The position numbers were made by a program, and so were the translations under genes. Shown one piece after another: positions 1 through 7,267 of a DNA stretch of 25,265 bases. Source of the stretch: a virus; IMG/VR virus record IMGVR_UViG_3300023174_006811, positions 1-25,265 of that record. One strand, written 5' to 3'. Below the pieces are notes generated by a model. That model saw only the letters and a list, made by a program, of their open reading frames with translations. It ran no database searches and had not been told where the DNA came from. Every line of letters starts with the position of its first letter. Positions within the stretch are counted from its first letter, which is position 1.

Positions 1-473
1 TCGCGACTTGGGTCACTGGTTTCTTGGCGACTGATTACTTGCAAGTTTTCAAAGTTAAAAGCAATATTGCCTTTCTTATCTGGTTTGCCATTGTAATGAT
101 TTAAGTATTGGAAGGCTGCTTTTTGATCAGCACCTACAACAATTATGGCATTTGTATAACCTTGTTGATTTAAGTTAGCTAGAACTCTTGTTAGGTCTGG
201 TAATTCGTCTGTAGCAGTTTGAAATATATGACCTTGTTCAGGAAATACTTTACGATAAATTTCTAATTTTTCTTCAGGTTGTAAAGGATCATCTGGACCA
301 TAGCTTCTACTTACCACAAAGTAAGGATCGCCTTGAAGGTCTTTAGCATGGGTAATTACACTGCTGGCCAACATCATATGACCTTTGTGACCCATACCTC
401 TACCCCAGCCTACTACGGCGGTGCTACCTTCTCCGGTACGATTTATATTTTCAAATAGTTGTCTTAGTCTCAT
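1..473 (-). CDS. HxGH-motif nucleotidyltransferase (cytidylyltransferase/NMNAT-like), C-terminus outside window
   Basis: The reading frame begins with ATG at 473 and stays open to the left edge, giving 157 residues. Residues 20-35 (VVGWGRGMGHKGHMML) contain HKGH at 29-32, the T/HxGH nucleotide-binding signature of the cytidylyltransferase superfamily, and VGADQ at about 113-117 resembles the conserved segment after the central strand in NMN adenylyltransferases. Members transfer a nucleotidyl group from NTP to a phosphorylated acceptor. The acceptor here cannot be told, and an NAD-related or ligand-priming role is only inference. The start overlaps the upstream gene by ATGA (470-473), suggesting translational coupling. 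The first residues (MRLRQLF) resemble the N-termini of the next two genes upstream. The superfamily call is fairly sure; the substrate is unknown. Confidence 0.75.
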   Translation of the reverse strand, partial: MRLRQLFENINRTGEGSTAVVGWGRGMGHKGHMMLASSVITHAKDLQGDPYFVVSRSYGPDDPLQPEEKLEIYRKVFPEQGHIFQTATDELPDLTRVLANLNQQGYTNAIIVVGADQKAAFQYLNHYNGKPDKKGNIAFNFENLQVISRQETSDPSR

Positions 474-2350
474 CTTTCTTTGTCCGGAGACCAATTAGCT
501 TGATCAATAGCTTTGACAAATTGTCCAGGGACATCATGTGTAAATTGTGTGCCAGGATGTGCCTGTACATAACCTTCTGGTTTGGTCTGTCTAATACCAC
601 CGTGTGTGCCTGCACTCAAAGAATTTATTAGTTCAAGTTTGGCATGGGTAATCATTTCCACAGCATCAAGTACAGCATTTAGGCCAGCATGATCGGCTAG
701 TATTTTTTGACTTTGACCAGCACTGACATTTCTAGTGACCCAGTCATGGAACTTTTGTTTAACACCAGGTGTGCGTAGGTTTTGATTATAGAATTTATAA
801 AGTACGTCACCAGGTTTGCTTAGACCAGGTTTAGGTGCAATAAAGTTATCAATCAAGTTTGCGTTTTGACTGATATAATCTTGAGCACGAAGTAGACCTG
901 ATATTTCTAGTCCTTCAGATGGCTCAGCATAGGTAGTGCCTTGTACAATGACTTGTGGTGTGCTTAATGATTCTGCATCAGGCATTCTGCCTTCGTCACT
1001 GCTGCCTAATTCAGGATAGTAACCAGTTACAGCCACCATGACTTTGGCCTTGCCAATACGTTGCCCTAATTCAGTACTTTGTCCAATGTGGAATGTGGTA
1101 ATGTTTGGGGTGAATTCGTATTCGCCTGTTTTGTTGTTTAATGTGGGTTTAGCACCAGGATGGAATAATAATCCACCTTCTACAAACCCTCTTTCTGGAC
1201 TGGCTTGTTCAATGTAGGGCCATAGTTGGCTCATTTCACGAGCAAATTGTTTACGGATAGCTTCTTTATCTGGATCTACTTTACCAGTGCCTAATATAAA
1301 TCTCTGTACTTCGTCAGGAGTTTTTGGTGCTGTGCTAACGCCAGTATCTAATTTAGTTTTGCCACGTTTTAAATATTCCCAAGCATTTTTAGGAATCATA
1401 TAAAACGTGCCATTTTCATCTCGTCCCCAATATATTACAGGACTGCCATCCCATTTAAGTTCTATGTTGCCGCCTTGCCCGGTCATTGATTGTAGTCTTT
1501 CAATGGCATGCAACCCGCCATTTGAACCGTTAGTAAATACCAAATCTTCAATGTGTTGATATTTGCGACCTATGGATGGTGCTGCTTCTTGTAAGTGAGT
1601 TGCATTAGCACCTGCATCGGGTGTAGCAGTCTGCCAACTACTACTGGCACGAGCTTTGGAAAATATATCATTACGTAGGCTTTCGTCTGGAATAGCGGCC
1701 ATTATACTTTCCACGCTGCCTAAATCTCTTGCTGTGGCCTGTGAACCAAGTAGATATTGAGCAATTTCGTCTAGGTCGTCACTGAGGAAATCTGACTTTT
1801 TGCCTAATTCATTGCGTTTAAATAACCCTTCGTCTGGGCTCCACAATAGGCCTTTATGAATGGCCAAATTGGTTATCATCATTTGTTTGTTGACACCCTT
1901 GTATGGACTGCCTTTGGGAATATCATGTACATGAAATCTATGTACTCTTCCGGCTTTGGGTACTACTTTAATATCTACTTGATGAAATTTATCATGAAAA
2001 GGCAATTTCACATGTACTTGAACACCGCTTTTTTTAGTTTCAAGTCCCTTGCTTTGTAGGAATTTTTCTAAGGTAATTCGTACTTGCTTACCTTCAGGTT
2101 CCATTTGAAAGTTTTCAGCAGCTTGATTTAAGTCAACCATGACATCTAGGTCACCACTGATTTTGCCAGGAGTTGGGGTAGCACCACTGCCAATTCTATA
2201 TACTTCTAGTCCAGCATCACTTAGGTATTTTTCAAGTGTATTAGCCAAATCTTGAGCTATAACTTGATCAAAAGACTCAGTGTCAGGCCATATATTGCCA
2301 CCTTCTAATAAAGGTTTCTGGGACCTATTAAATAATTCTCTTAGTAACAT
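470..2350 (-). CDS. Two-part nucleotidyltransferase-like protein (Pol-beta-like N-terminal part, ligase-like KxDG C-terminal part)
   Basis: This 626-residue protein appears to join two modules. The N-terminal part has GSG at 54-56, GDLDVMVDL at 66-74 and HQVDIKVV at 123-130, the spacing of a Pol-beta-type nucleotidyltransferase, with D67, D69 and D126 as probable metal ligands. From about residue 263 it carries HIEDLVF and then ELKWDGSPVI with K299 in a KxDG setting, as in covalent nucleotidyltransferases (RNA/DNA ligases). FVEGGLLF further on resembles a ligase motif III/IV element. The second part resembles a phage family I recall as DUF6267. Activity is inferred from motifs only. It overlaps the downstream nucleotidyltransferase by ATGA and begins with MLLRELF, followed by LLEGG, which fits a T4 gp21-type cleavage site. 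Confidence 0.7.
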   Translation of the reverse strand: MLLRELFNRSQKPLLEGGNIWPDTESFDQVIAQDLANTLEKYLSDAGLEVYRIGSGATPTPGKISGDLDVMVDLNQAAENFQMEPEGKQVRITLEKFLQSKGLETKKSGVQVHVKLPFHDKFHQVDIKVVPKAGRVHRFHVHDIPKGSPYKGVNKQMMITNLAIHKGLLWSPDEGLFKRNELGKKSDFLSDDLDEIAQYLLGSQATARDLGSVESIMAAIPDESLRNDIFSKARASSSWQTATPDAGANATHLQEAAPSIGRKYQHIEDLVFTNGSNGGLHAIERLQSMTGQGGNIELKWDGSPVIYWGRDENGTFYMIPKNAWEYLKRGKTKLDTGVSTAPKTPDEVQRFILGTGKVDPDKEAIRKQFAREMSQLWPYIEQASPERGFVEGGLLFHPGAKPTLNNKTGEYEFTPNITTFHIGQSTELGQRIGKAKVMVAVTGYYPELGSSDEGRMPDAESLSTPQVIVQGTTYAEPSEGLEISGLLRAQDYISQNANLIDNFIAPKPGLSKPGDVLYKFYNQNLRTPGVKQKFHDWVTRNVSAGQSQKILADHAGLNAVLDAVEMITHAKLELINSLSAGTHGGIRQTKPEGYVQAHPGTQFTHDVPGQFVKAIDQANWSPDKER

Positions 2351-2354
2351 TATA

Positions 2355-2741
2355 TCAGTCGTATTTGCCGTCTTTCATATGGCTCAATTCAGTTTCATAA
2401 ATTTGTTTGGCTGTTTCTTCTATGAACTTTGATTCTAATTCGTCTTCCAATTCTCTGATTGGAAACTCTTTTTTGTAGGACTCATATGCCTTGTTTATCA
2501 GTGGCTTAAACACTCTATGACTGAAATTTTTACCATCGTCAAAACTGCCTTTGCACATTTTTAATACAGGATAGAAATTCCTGCGATAAAAGTCATCGTT
2601 ATGATGCATGAAATAAACAAGGTCTTCAGCCAAGTCAAAGTCTAACTTTTTCTTGTCTTTGCCAATAATTTCCTCAGTATGGCCTTTCATGACTTTGTCA
2701 ATAGGCTCTTTGGTATTGTTAAACAGTTCAAAAATTTTCAT
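2355..2741 (-). CDS. Conserved hypothetical protein, 128 residues
   Basis: I do not recognise a named family. The protein is highly charged, with no signal peptide or membrane segment, and looks mainly helical, with an acidic-basic C-terminal half (RELEDELESKFIEETAKQ). Its N-terminus MKIFELF matches the pattern of the two following genes (MLLRELF, MRLRQLF). It lies 4 bases before the 626-residue gene and about 27 bases downstream of a late-type promoter box at 2768-2775, so it heads a three-gene late unit. A packaged internal protein is one possibility. The gene is supported by packing and strand, not by homology. Confidence 0.75.
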   Translation of the reverse strand: MKIFELFNNTKEPIDKVMKGHTEEIIGKDKKKLDFDLAEDLVYFMHHNDDFYRRNFYPVLKMCKGSFDDGKNFSHRVFKPLINKAYESYKKEFPIRELEDELESKFIEETAKQIYETELSHMKDGKYD

Positions 2742-2767
2742 ATCATATAGCCAGAGTTACTATGTGA

Positions 2768-2775
2768 TATTTATC
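2768..2775 (-). promoter_or_regulatory. Candidate T4-type late promoter box (GATAAATA)
   Basis: The minus strand reads GATAAATA in the 2742-2801 gap, matching the T4 late consensus TATAAATA at 7 of 8 positions. The start codon at 2741 is about 27 bases downstream. Near-identical boxes occur before several other gene groups in this window (10964, 11011, 15172, 17583, 21398, 23135), which supports a shared late-sigma signal. The rest of the gap shows nothing else. Confidence 0.65.
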
Positions 2776-2801
2776 AATATGGTCAACCAAACGATTGACA
2801 T

Positions 2802-3449
2802 TTAACTGTCTAATTTTATCACACGATCAATACGATGTATGTTAGAACCTAAGAACATTTTGACCATAATAAGGCTACGATCATCTTTGACATAAAAGTA
2901 TCGTTGTTTACAACCCCAACCTAATTCTAATTGTTCTTTACAGGTTTTAGGCATGCGTATTTTACTATTGTTGTCACACCATTTTATAAGTGAATCCTGC
3001 GGGCTTCGAATATGACCCAATGTGACTTTATAATCAAAATCTATTTTCTTAAGATATATAATACCTTTTTCTAAATTGTTCTCGGACAAACTAACATATT
3101 TGACAAAATCAGTCACGGAGTCCGTGATTTTTTTAATGTCTTCTAATTTATTAGTGTATACACTTATGATAGGTGATTCTACCCTAAGAACATAATCTGA
3201 CATTGGGGTCAACAGATGTAGAATATTTTCAGCCAAGTCTATATCACTAGTTGACATATGCCTTGACCAATATTGTACAGGTTTTGTGTTAGTATTAAGT
3301 CTATAGTAAGCTAATTTTTTAGAGACACTGTCAAGGTCATTACCTCTGAAAATGCTGGCAAGTGCAGAGATAATGACAACTTTATAACTATACGTATCTA
3401 AAAATAGTTTTTTAGTTCTCTTGATAGGTATCTTGGGATTCAACTTCAT
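2802..3449 (-). CDS. Hypothetical protein, about 215 residues
   Basis: I chose the ATG at 3449 (MKLNPKIPIKRTKKLFLD); the frame can be extended 8 codons to a TTG at 3473, which seems less likely. A weak GGAA lies upstream. The protein is basic, with a mixed helix/strand look, no signal peptide, and a C-terminal half rich in aromatic residues (CKQRYFYVKDDRSLIMVKMFLG). No family was recognised. The start lies 38 bases inside the end of clpA, continuing a run of overlapping frames from dnaJ through def and clpA, so co-translation with that operon is likely. A role with ClpA, such as adaptor or substrate selector, is speculative. Confidence 0.7.
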   Translation of the reverse strand: MKLNPKIPIKRTKKLFLDTYSYKVVIISALASIFRGNDLDSVSKKLAYYRLNTNTKPVQYWSRHMSTSDIDLAENILHLLTPMSDYVLRVESPIISVYTNKLEDIKKITDSVTDFVKYVSLSENNLEKGIIYLKKIDFDYKVTLGHIRSPQDSLIKWCDNNSKIRMPKTCKEQLELGWGCKQRYFYVKDDRSLIMVKMFLGSNIHRIDRVIKLDS

Positions 3450-5688
3450 TTTCAGTTTCCACGGGCTTGACAACTTTGATACGTTTACTCAAGATCAACC
3501 CATTATTATCTGCCCTGTTAGTAATCTGTAAAGTGCCGCCATCCTTAAGATCACCAAACAACATCATCTTAGCCAATGGACGTTTGATTTCCTTGTCAAT
3601 AACACGTTGCAATGGTCTTGCACCCATCTTAGGATCAAATCCTGCTTCGATTAGCCAGTTAATAGCTGCTTCATTGATTCTAATCTTAATGGCCTTTTCA
3701 GCAACTTGGAATTTAAGTTCATCAATAAACTTAATCACAACCTTACGCATGGTTTCTTTGGCCAACTTCTTAAAGGTAATAACAGCGTCAAGACGATTAC
3801 GGAACTCTGGACTAAAGAATTTCTTAAGGTCTTTGTCGTCGTAGGGTTGTTCTTGACTACCAAAACCAATAAGGTTCTTTTCTGCTGCCTGTGCGCCAGC
3901 ATTGGTAGTTAGAATAAGCACAATGTTACGACAATCTGCTTTCTTACCATTGCTTCCAGTGATAAAACCATTGTCCATCATTTGCAGTAACACAGTGGAC
4001 ACATCTGGATGACTCTTTTCCACTTCGTCAAATAGCAGTACGCTGTATGGGTTTTCTTGGATCTGTGTAATCAGCAAGCCTGCGTTTTCTTCAAAGCCCA
4101 CATATCCAGGAGGGCTACCAATTAGTTTGCTGATACTGTGTTTTTCTTGATACTCGCTCATGTCAAACCGCAGTAGTTTAACACCTAAGTGTTTGGCCAA
4201 TGCTTTAGCAGTTTCAGTTTTACCACAGCCAGTAGGGCCCATGAATACAAAACTTCCAATAGGTTTGTTTTCTGGTTTAAGTCCAGCACGAGCAACAAGG
4301 ATTTTGTCTACTAACTCAGTGATAGCAGCGTCTTGACCATATACTTCAGCAGCAATTTGTGTATCCAAGCTAGCAAGGTTATTGCTTTCAGTTTCGGCAA
4401 TTTGCTCTTCGGGCATTTGAATCATACGAGCTAGTTCAAACTGAATCTCTGCTTCACCGATGATTCTTTCTTCGGCCAGTTTAATGTTAAATCTTGAGCA
4501 GGCGCAGTCAATAAGATCAATAGCCTTATCAGGAAGTTTTTTATCACTTTGGTATTTCACACTGAGTTTTACCGCAGTCTGAATTGCTTCTTCGGTAATT
4601 TTTACTTTGTGATGGCCTTCGTAGTATTTTTTCAAACCTTTAAGGATTTGAACTGCTGTTTCTGAATTAGGTTCATCTACAGTAATACGTTGGAAGCGAC
4701 GCATTAGAGCACGATCTTTTTCAAAGTACTTGCGATATTCTTCCCAAGTAGTACTGGCTACCACTTTGATATTACCTTTGCTTAGTGCAGGTTTCATCAT
4801 GTTGGCTAGATCATTGGCGCTGTTACCTGCTGACCCAGCACCATTAATCATATGGGCTTCGTCAATAAACAAAATAGTTTTGCCCTTGCTTTGCAAGCCT
4901 TTGAGTACTAGTTTGAAACGTTCTTCAAAGTCTCCGCGGTATTTGCTGCCAGCCAGCATACTGCTAATATCTAAGTTAAAGACTTTATAGTCTTTCAAGA
5001 ATTCAGGAACGGCACCTTTTACAATGTTATGGGCCAACCCTTCAGCAATGGCAGTTTTACCCACGCCTGGATCTCCAACGAGCAATACATTGCTTTTGTT
5101 TCTACGACCCATGGCTAGAGCAATGTTTTCTAATTCAGTCACACGACCAATAACTGGGTCAATCTTATTTTTCTTAACCTGTTCGTTTAGATTGGTTGTA
5201 TAGTTCTTAATTGCCCTGTCGACTTGAACATCGCTGACGTCGGACTCTTCTTCAGTTTGAATTTCGTTGTTAAGATAGTCAGCAAATTTGTTTTTATCAA
5301 TGCCTGCCTGTTGAATATAGTAGCTGGCATAGCTACGTTTTTCTCCCATGATGCTAATAAAAACATCACTTAGTTCCATAGTTTGACGCCCATTGAATAG
5401 GGCCTGTGTAAATGCACGATTCAGTACACGTTCAACTGCCTGTGTCTTTTTAGGTTTAGTAACGCCTTCTTTAACAATGTCAGTGAGTTTGTTTTTGAGA
5501 TAATGCTCTAAATTCTTTTTAATAAAGTCAACATCTCCGCCGTATCCCTGCACACAGTTGACAAAATTGTCCTCACTGAGCATGGAAAATAACAAATGCT
5601 CAATGGTCAAATACTCGTGTTTAAGAGTTTTTGCTAGTTCAATACTGTGTTCAAATACTGCTTTAAGACTGTCGCTGGGCTCTACCAT
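3412..5688 (-). CDS. clpA: ClpA-type AAA+ protein unfoldase
   Basis: This 758-residue protein has the full ClpA layout. A Clp N-domain covers about 1-140. The D1 ring has Walker A GDPGVGKT (205-212) and Walker B LFIDEA (273-278). D2 has Walker A GPTGCGKT (484-491), Walker B LLFDEV (551-556), pore loop GYVG (528-531) and the FRNRLD region. The ClpB coiled-coil insertion between the rings is absent. IGF at 607-609 sits where ClpA/ClpX carry the IGL/IGF loop that docks on ClpP, so it may feed substrates to host ClpP; no clpP is in the window. The length matches cellular ClpA. AAGGAAAC precedes the ATG, and the start overlaps def by 26 bases. Identity is very secure; use of host ClpP is inference. 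Confidence 0.95.
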   Translation of the reverse strand: MVEPSDSLKAVFEHSIELAKTLKHEYLTIEHLLFSMLSEDNFVNCVQGYGGDVDFIKKNLEHYLKNKLTDIVKEGVTKPKKTQAVERVLNRAFTQALFNGRQTMELSDVFISIMGEKRSYASYYIQQAGIDKNKFADYLNNEIQTEEESDVSDVQVDRAIKNYTTNLNEQVKKNKIDPVIGRVTELENIALAMGRRNKSNVLLVGDPGVGKTAIAEGLAHNIVKGAVPEFLKDYKVFNLDISSMLAGSKYRGDFEERFKLVLKGLQSKGKTILFIDEAHMINGAGSAGNSANDLANMMKPALSKGNIKVVASTTWEEYRKYFEKDRALMRRFQRITVDEPNSETAVQILKGLKKYYEGHHKVKITEEAIQTAVKLSVKYQSDKKLPDKAIDLIDCACSRFNIKLAEERIIGEAEIQFELARMIQMPEEQIAETESNNLASLDTQIAAEVYGQDAAITELVDKILVARAGLKPENKPIGSFVFMGPTGCGKTETAKALAKHLGVKLLRFDMSEYQEKHSISKLIGSPPGYVGFEENAGLLITQIQENPYSVLLFDEVEKSHPDVSTVLLQMMDNGFITGSNGKKADCRNIVLILTTNAGAQAAEKNLIGFGSQEQPYDDKDLKKFFSPEFRNRLDAVITFKKLAKETMRKVVIKFIDELKFQVAEKAIKIRINEAAINWLIEAGFDPKMGARPLQRVIDKEIKRPLAKMMLFGDLKDGGTLQITNRADNNGLILSKRIKVVKPVETENEVESQDTYQEN

Positions 5689-6187
5689 ATTGTTTCCTTA
5701 GTTTAGCTAATTTTTTACGGGCCATTTCTACTTTAAGTTTGCTTATTTTATCAATAAAGCATACACCATTTAGATGTTCTAATTCATGAAGGAAGCATCT
5801 AGCATCCGTGTCCTTCAGTTCTATTATACAGATATTTTGTTCGCTGTCAAGATATTGCACAACCACCATCCTTGGACGTTTGATCGGCAGTACTAGATCT
5901 GGAAAGCTCAAGCAACCTTCTATGCCAGTAATTTCTTCTTCGCTTATTTCCATTACTTCGGGGTTGAACATGGCAAATGGACCCATTTCTAACGTGCTAT
6001 CCCTTGGAAATATGGCAAGAACTCTGGCTTCTAACCCAACTTGATTGGCCGCTAGACCTATACCTCTTTCTTTTACCATAAGCTCAATCATTTGTTTTTC
6101 TATAACTTTAGGGTTGAGTTCCCCTTCAAAGTCGAACTCTGGCATGGTCTTTTTTAATATATCATCAGGAAATTTTACTAATTTCAT
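5663..6187 (-). CDS. def: Peptide deformylase
   Basis: The protein removes the N-formyl group from nascent proteins. All three family motifs are present in 174 residues: GIGLAANQ (42-49), EGCLS (90-94, metal ligand C92) and HELEH (134-138), which supplies two histidine ligands and the catalytic glutamate. The usual HExDH has E for D here, but HExxH is intact, so the enzyme should be active. The length is typical for a compact bacterial-type enzyme, and deformylases are known in T4-like phages of aquatic hosts. AGAGGA lies about 9 bases before the ATG. The start lies 23 bases inside dnaJ and the end overlaps clpA by 26 bases, so the three are probably made together. Confidence 0.95.
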   Translation of the reverse strand: MKLVKFPDDILKKTMPEFDFEGELNPKVIEKQMIELMVKERGIGLAANQVGLEARVLAIFPRDSTLEMGPFAMFNPEVMEISEEEITGIEGCLSFPDLVLPIKRPRMVVVQYLDSEQNICIIELKDTDARCFLHELEHLNGVCFIDKISKLKVEMARKKLAKLRKQYGRAQRQS

Positions 6188-7034
6188 TTCTTATATCCTC
6201 TAACCTCTTTTTTATTTTTGGATCTATAATTTCAGGAACTTTGATTAATATAATAATAACAAAGTGTCCTCGATTATTTGTTTGTGGATTTTGAAAACCT
6301 AGACCCTGTGCAGCATATTCACCACCATGTGTTATGCCTGGCCGTATCTGAATTTTCATAACTTTGCCGGTAACACTCTCCACATCCTTGACACACCCAA
6401 TCATAGCTTCTATAGGATCTATTTCTATGGCTGTGGTCAGGTCATCACCTCTGCGACCAAAATTTGGATCACCGTCTACGGACACGGTGCAATTTAAGTT
6501 ACCTCTAGGCCAAGAGGGATTCGAGTCATCCCCCATGCCTCTATATTGTATAGTGGCACCGTCATGTATGCCTGGAGGAATATTAATGACTACATTTTCT
6601 TTTCTTCCAGAAGGCAATGTAAATGTTGCTTCCATTTCCTTGCCCATATAGCTGTCTGCAAAACTTATTCTACATCTAATATTTAAGTCAGCATTTCTAC
6701 GAATATTGGGTCTTGGACCAAAGTTAAATCTAGCACCACCGTTGCCAAATATACCATTAAAGACTTCATTTATATCTCCGAATCCTCCAAAATCACCACC
6801 AGGGAATCCAGCATTGGGTCTTCCGCCTCGTTGAAATGGATTATCCAATTCCATATCATGGTTGGATCTTTTTTGGGGATCGCTTAATACTTCGTAAGCA
6901 GCTTGAATATTTTGAAAGGTGGAAGTATCTCCACCTTTGTCTGGATGATGTTGACTGGCCAGTTTTCTATAGGCCTTTTTGATTTCGTCTTGACTACAAC
7001 CTCGTTGAAGGCCTAAAATTGAATAATAGTTCAT
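6165..7034 (-). CDS. dnaJ: DnaJ/CbpA-type J-domain co-chaperone
   Basis: This 289-residue protein begins directly with a J domain (MNYYSILGL) containing the HPD motif at 30-32, which stimulates DnaK ATPase. A Gly/Phe-rich linker (about 65-105) and a C-terminal substrate-binding region follow. The four CxxCxGxG zinc-binding repeats are absent, so it is CbpA-like (type II). It most likely works with host DnaK. No Shine-Dalgarno sequence precedes the ATG; instead a perfect-consensus promoter ends 8 bases before it, so the mRNA may be nearly leaderless. It is the first gene of a unit with def, clpA and a hypothetical gene. Confidence 0.92.
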   Translation of the reverse strand: MNYYSILGLQRGCSQDEIKKAYRKLASQHHPDKGGDTSTFQNIQAAYEVLSDPQKRSNHDMELDNPFQRGGRPNAGFPGGDFGGFGDINEVFNGIFGNGGARFNFGPRPNIRRNADLNIRCRISFADSYMGKEMEATFTLPSGRKENVVINIPPGIHDGATIQYRGMGDDSNPSWPRGNLNCTVSVDGDPNFGRRGDDLTTAIEIDPIEAMIGCVKDVESVTGKVMKIQIRPGITHGGEYAAQGLGFQNPQTNNRGHFVIIILIKVPEIIDPKIKKRLEDIRNEISKIS

Positions 7035-7042
7035 TAATAGTA

Positions 7043-7071
7043 ATTATACTAGAATGAACCAGCAATGTCAA
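7043..7071 (-). promoter_or_regulatory. Perfect sigma70-type promoter before dnaJ
   Basis: On the minus strand TTGACA (7066-7071) and TATAAT (7043-7048) are exact consensus hexamers separated by 17 bases. Initiation would fall near 7036, only about 2 bases before the dnaJ ATG at 7034. This should be read by unmodified host RNA polymerase, so it is probably an early promoter, unlike the late boxes elsewhere in the window. Confidence 0.85.
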
Positions 7072-7079
7072 GGATATGA

Positions 7080-7256
7080 TTATTTTTTGACTGGAACGTC
7101 TGTGCCTTCTAGCTTTTTATGAACTTTGATAGTTTTACAAACTTCAACAGTCTTGCCTTTCTTTTCTTCATTGTGACAGACTTTTTTCATTTCTGCTTCG
7201 GCATAGGCACTGCTAATCAGTGCGGTTGTTGCTAATAGAGCTAATACTTTTTTCAT
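7080..7256 (-). CDS. Small secreted protein with two cysteines, 58 residues
   Basis: The frame runs from ATG at 7256 to TAA at 7080, with AAAGGA about 7 bases upstream. Residues 1-19 form a clear signal peptide (KK, then a hydrophobic core), with a probable signal peptidase I site after AYA. The mature part of about 39 residues is lysine-rich, has cysteines at 27 and 40 that could form a disulphide in the periplasm, and ends KKLEGTDVPVKK. The function is unknown. It follows the holin-like gene with an 11-base gap and is the last gene before the dnaJ promoter, so it probably belongs to the late lysis transcript. Confidence 0.85.
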   Translation of the reverse strand: MKKVLALLATTALISSAYAEAEMKKVCHNEEKKGKTVEVCKTIKVHKKLEGTDVPVKK

Positions 7257-7267
7257 TTTATTTTCCT

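Noticed and set aside
1856-2059. Plus-strand 67-residue frame inside the 626-residue gene
   Set aside because: It is the complement of a well-supported coding region, with no promoter, ribosome binding site or recognisable product.
3450-3473. Extension of the hypothetical gene to a TTG start at 3473
   Set aside because: An ATG at 3449 gives a more natural start and a shorter overlap with clpA; no good ribosome binding site favours the TTG.
3467-4990. Plus-strand frames opposite clpA
   Set aside because: They are shadows of the ClpA coding strand, which has clear motifs along its entire length.
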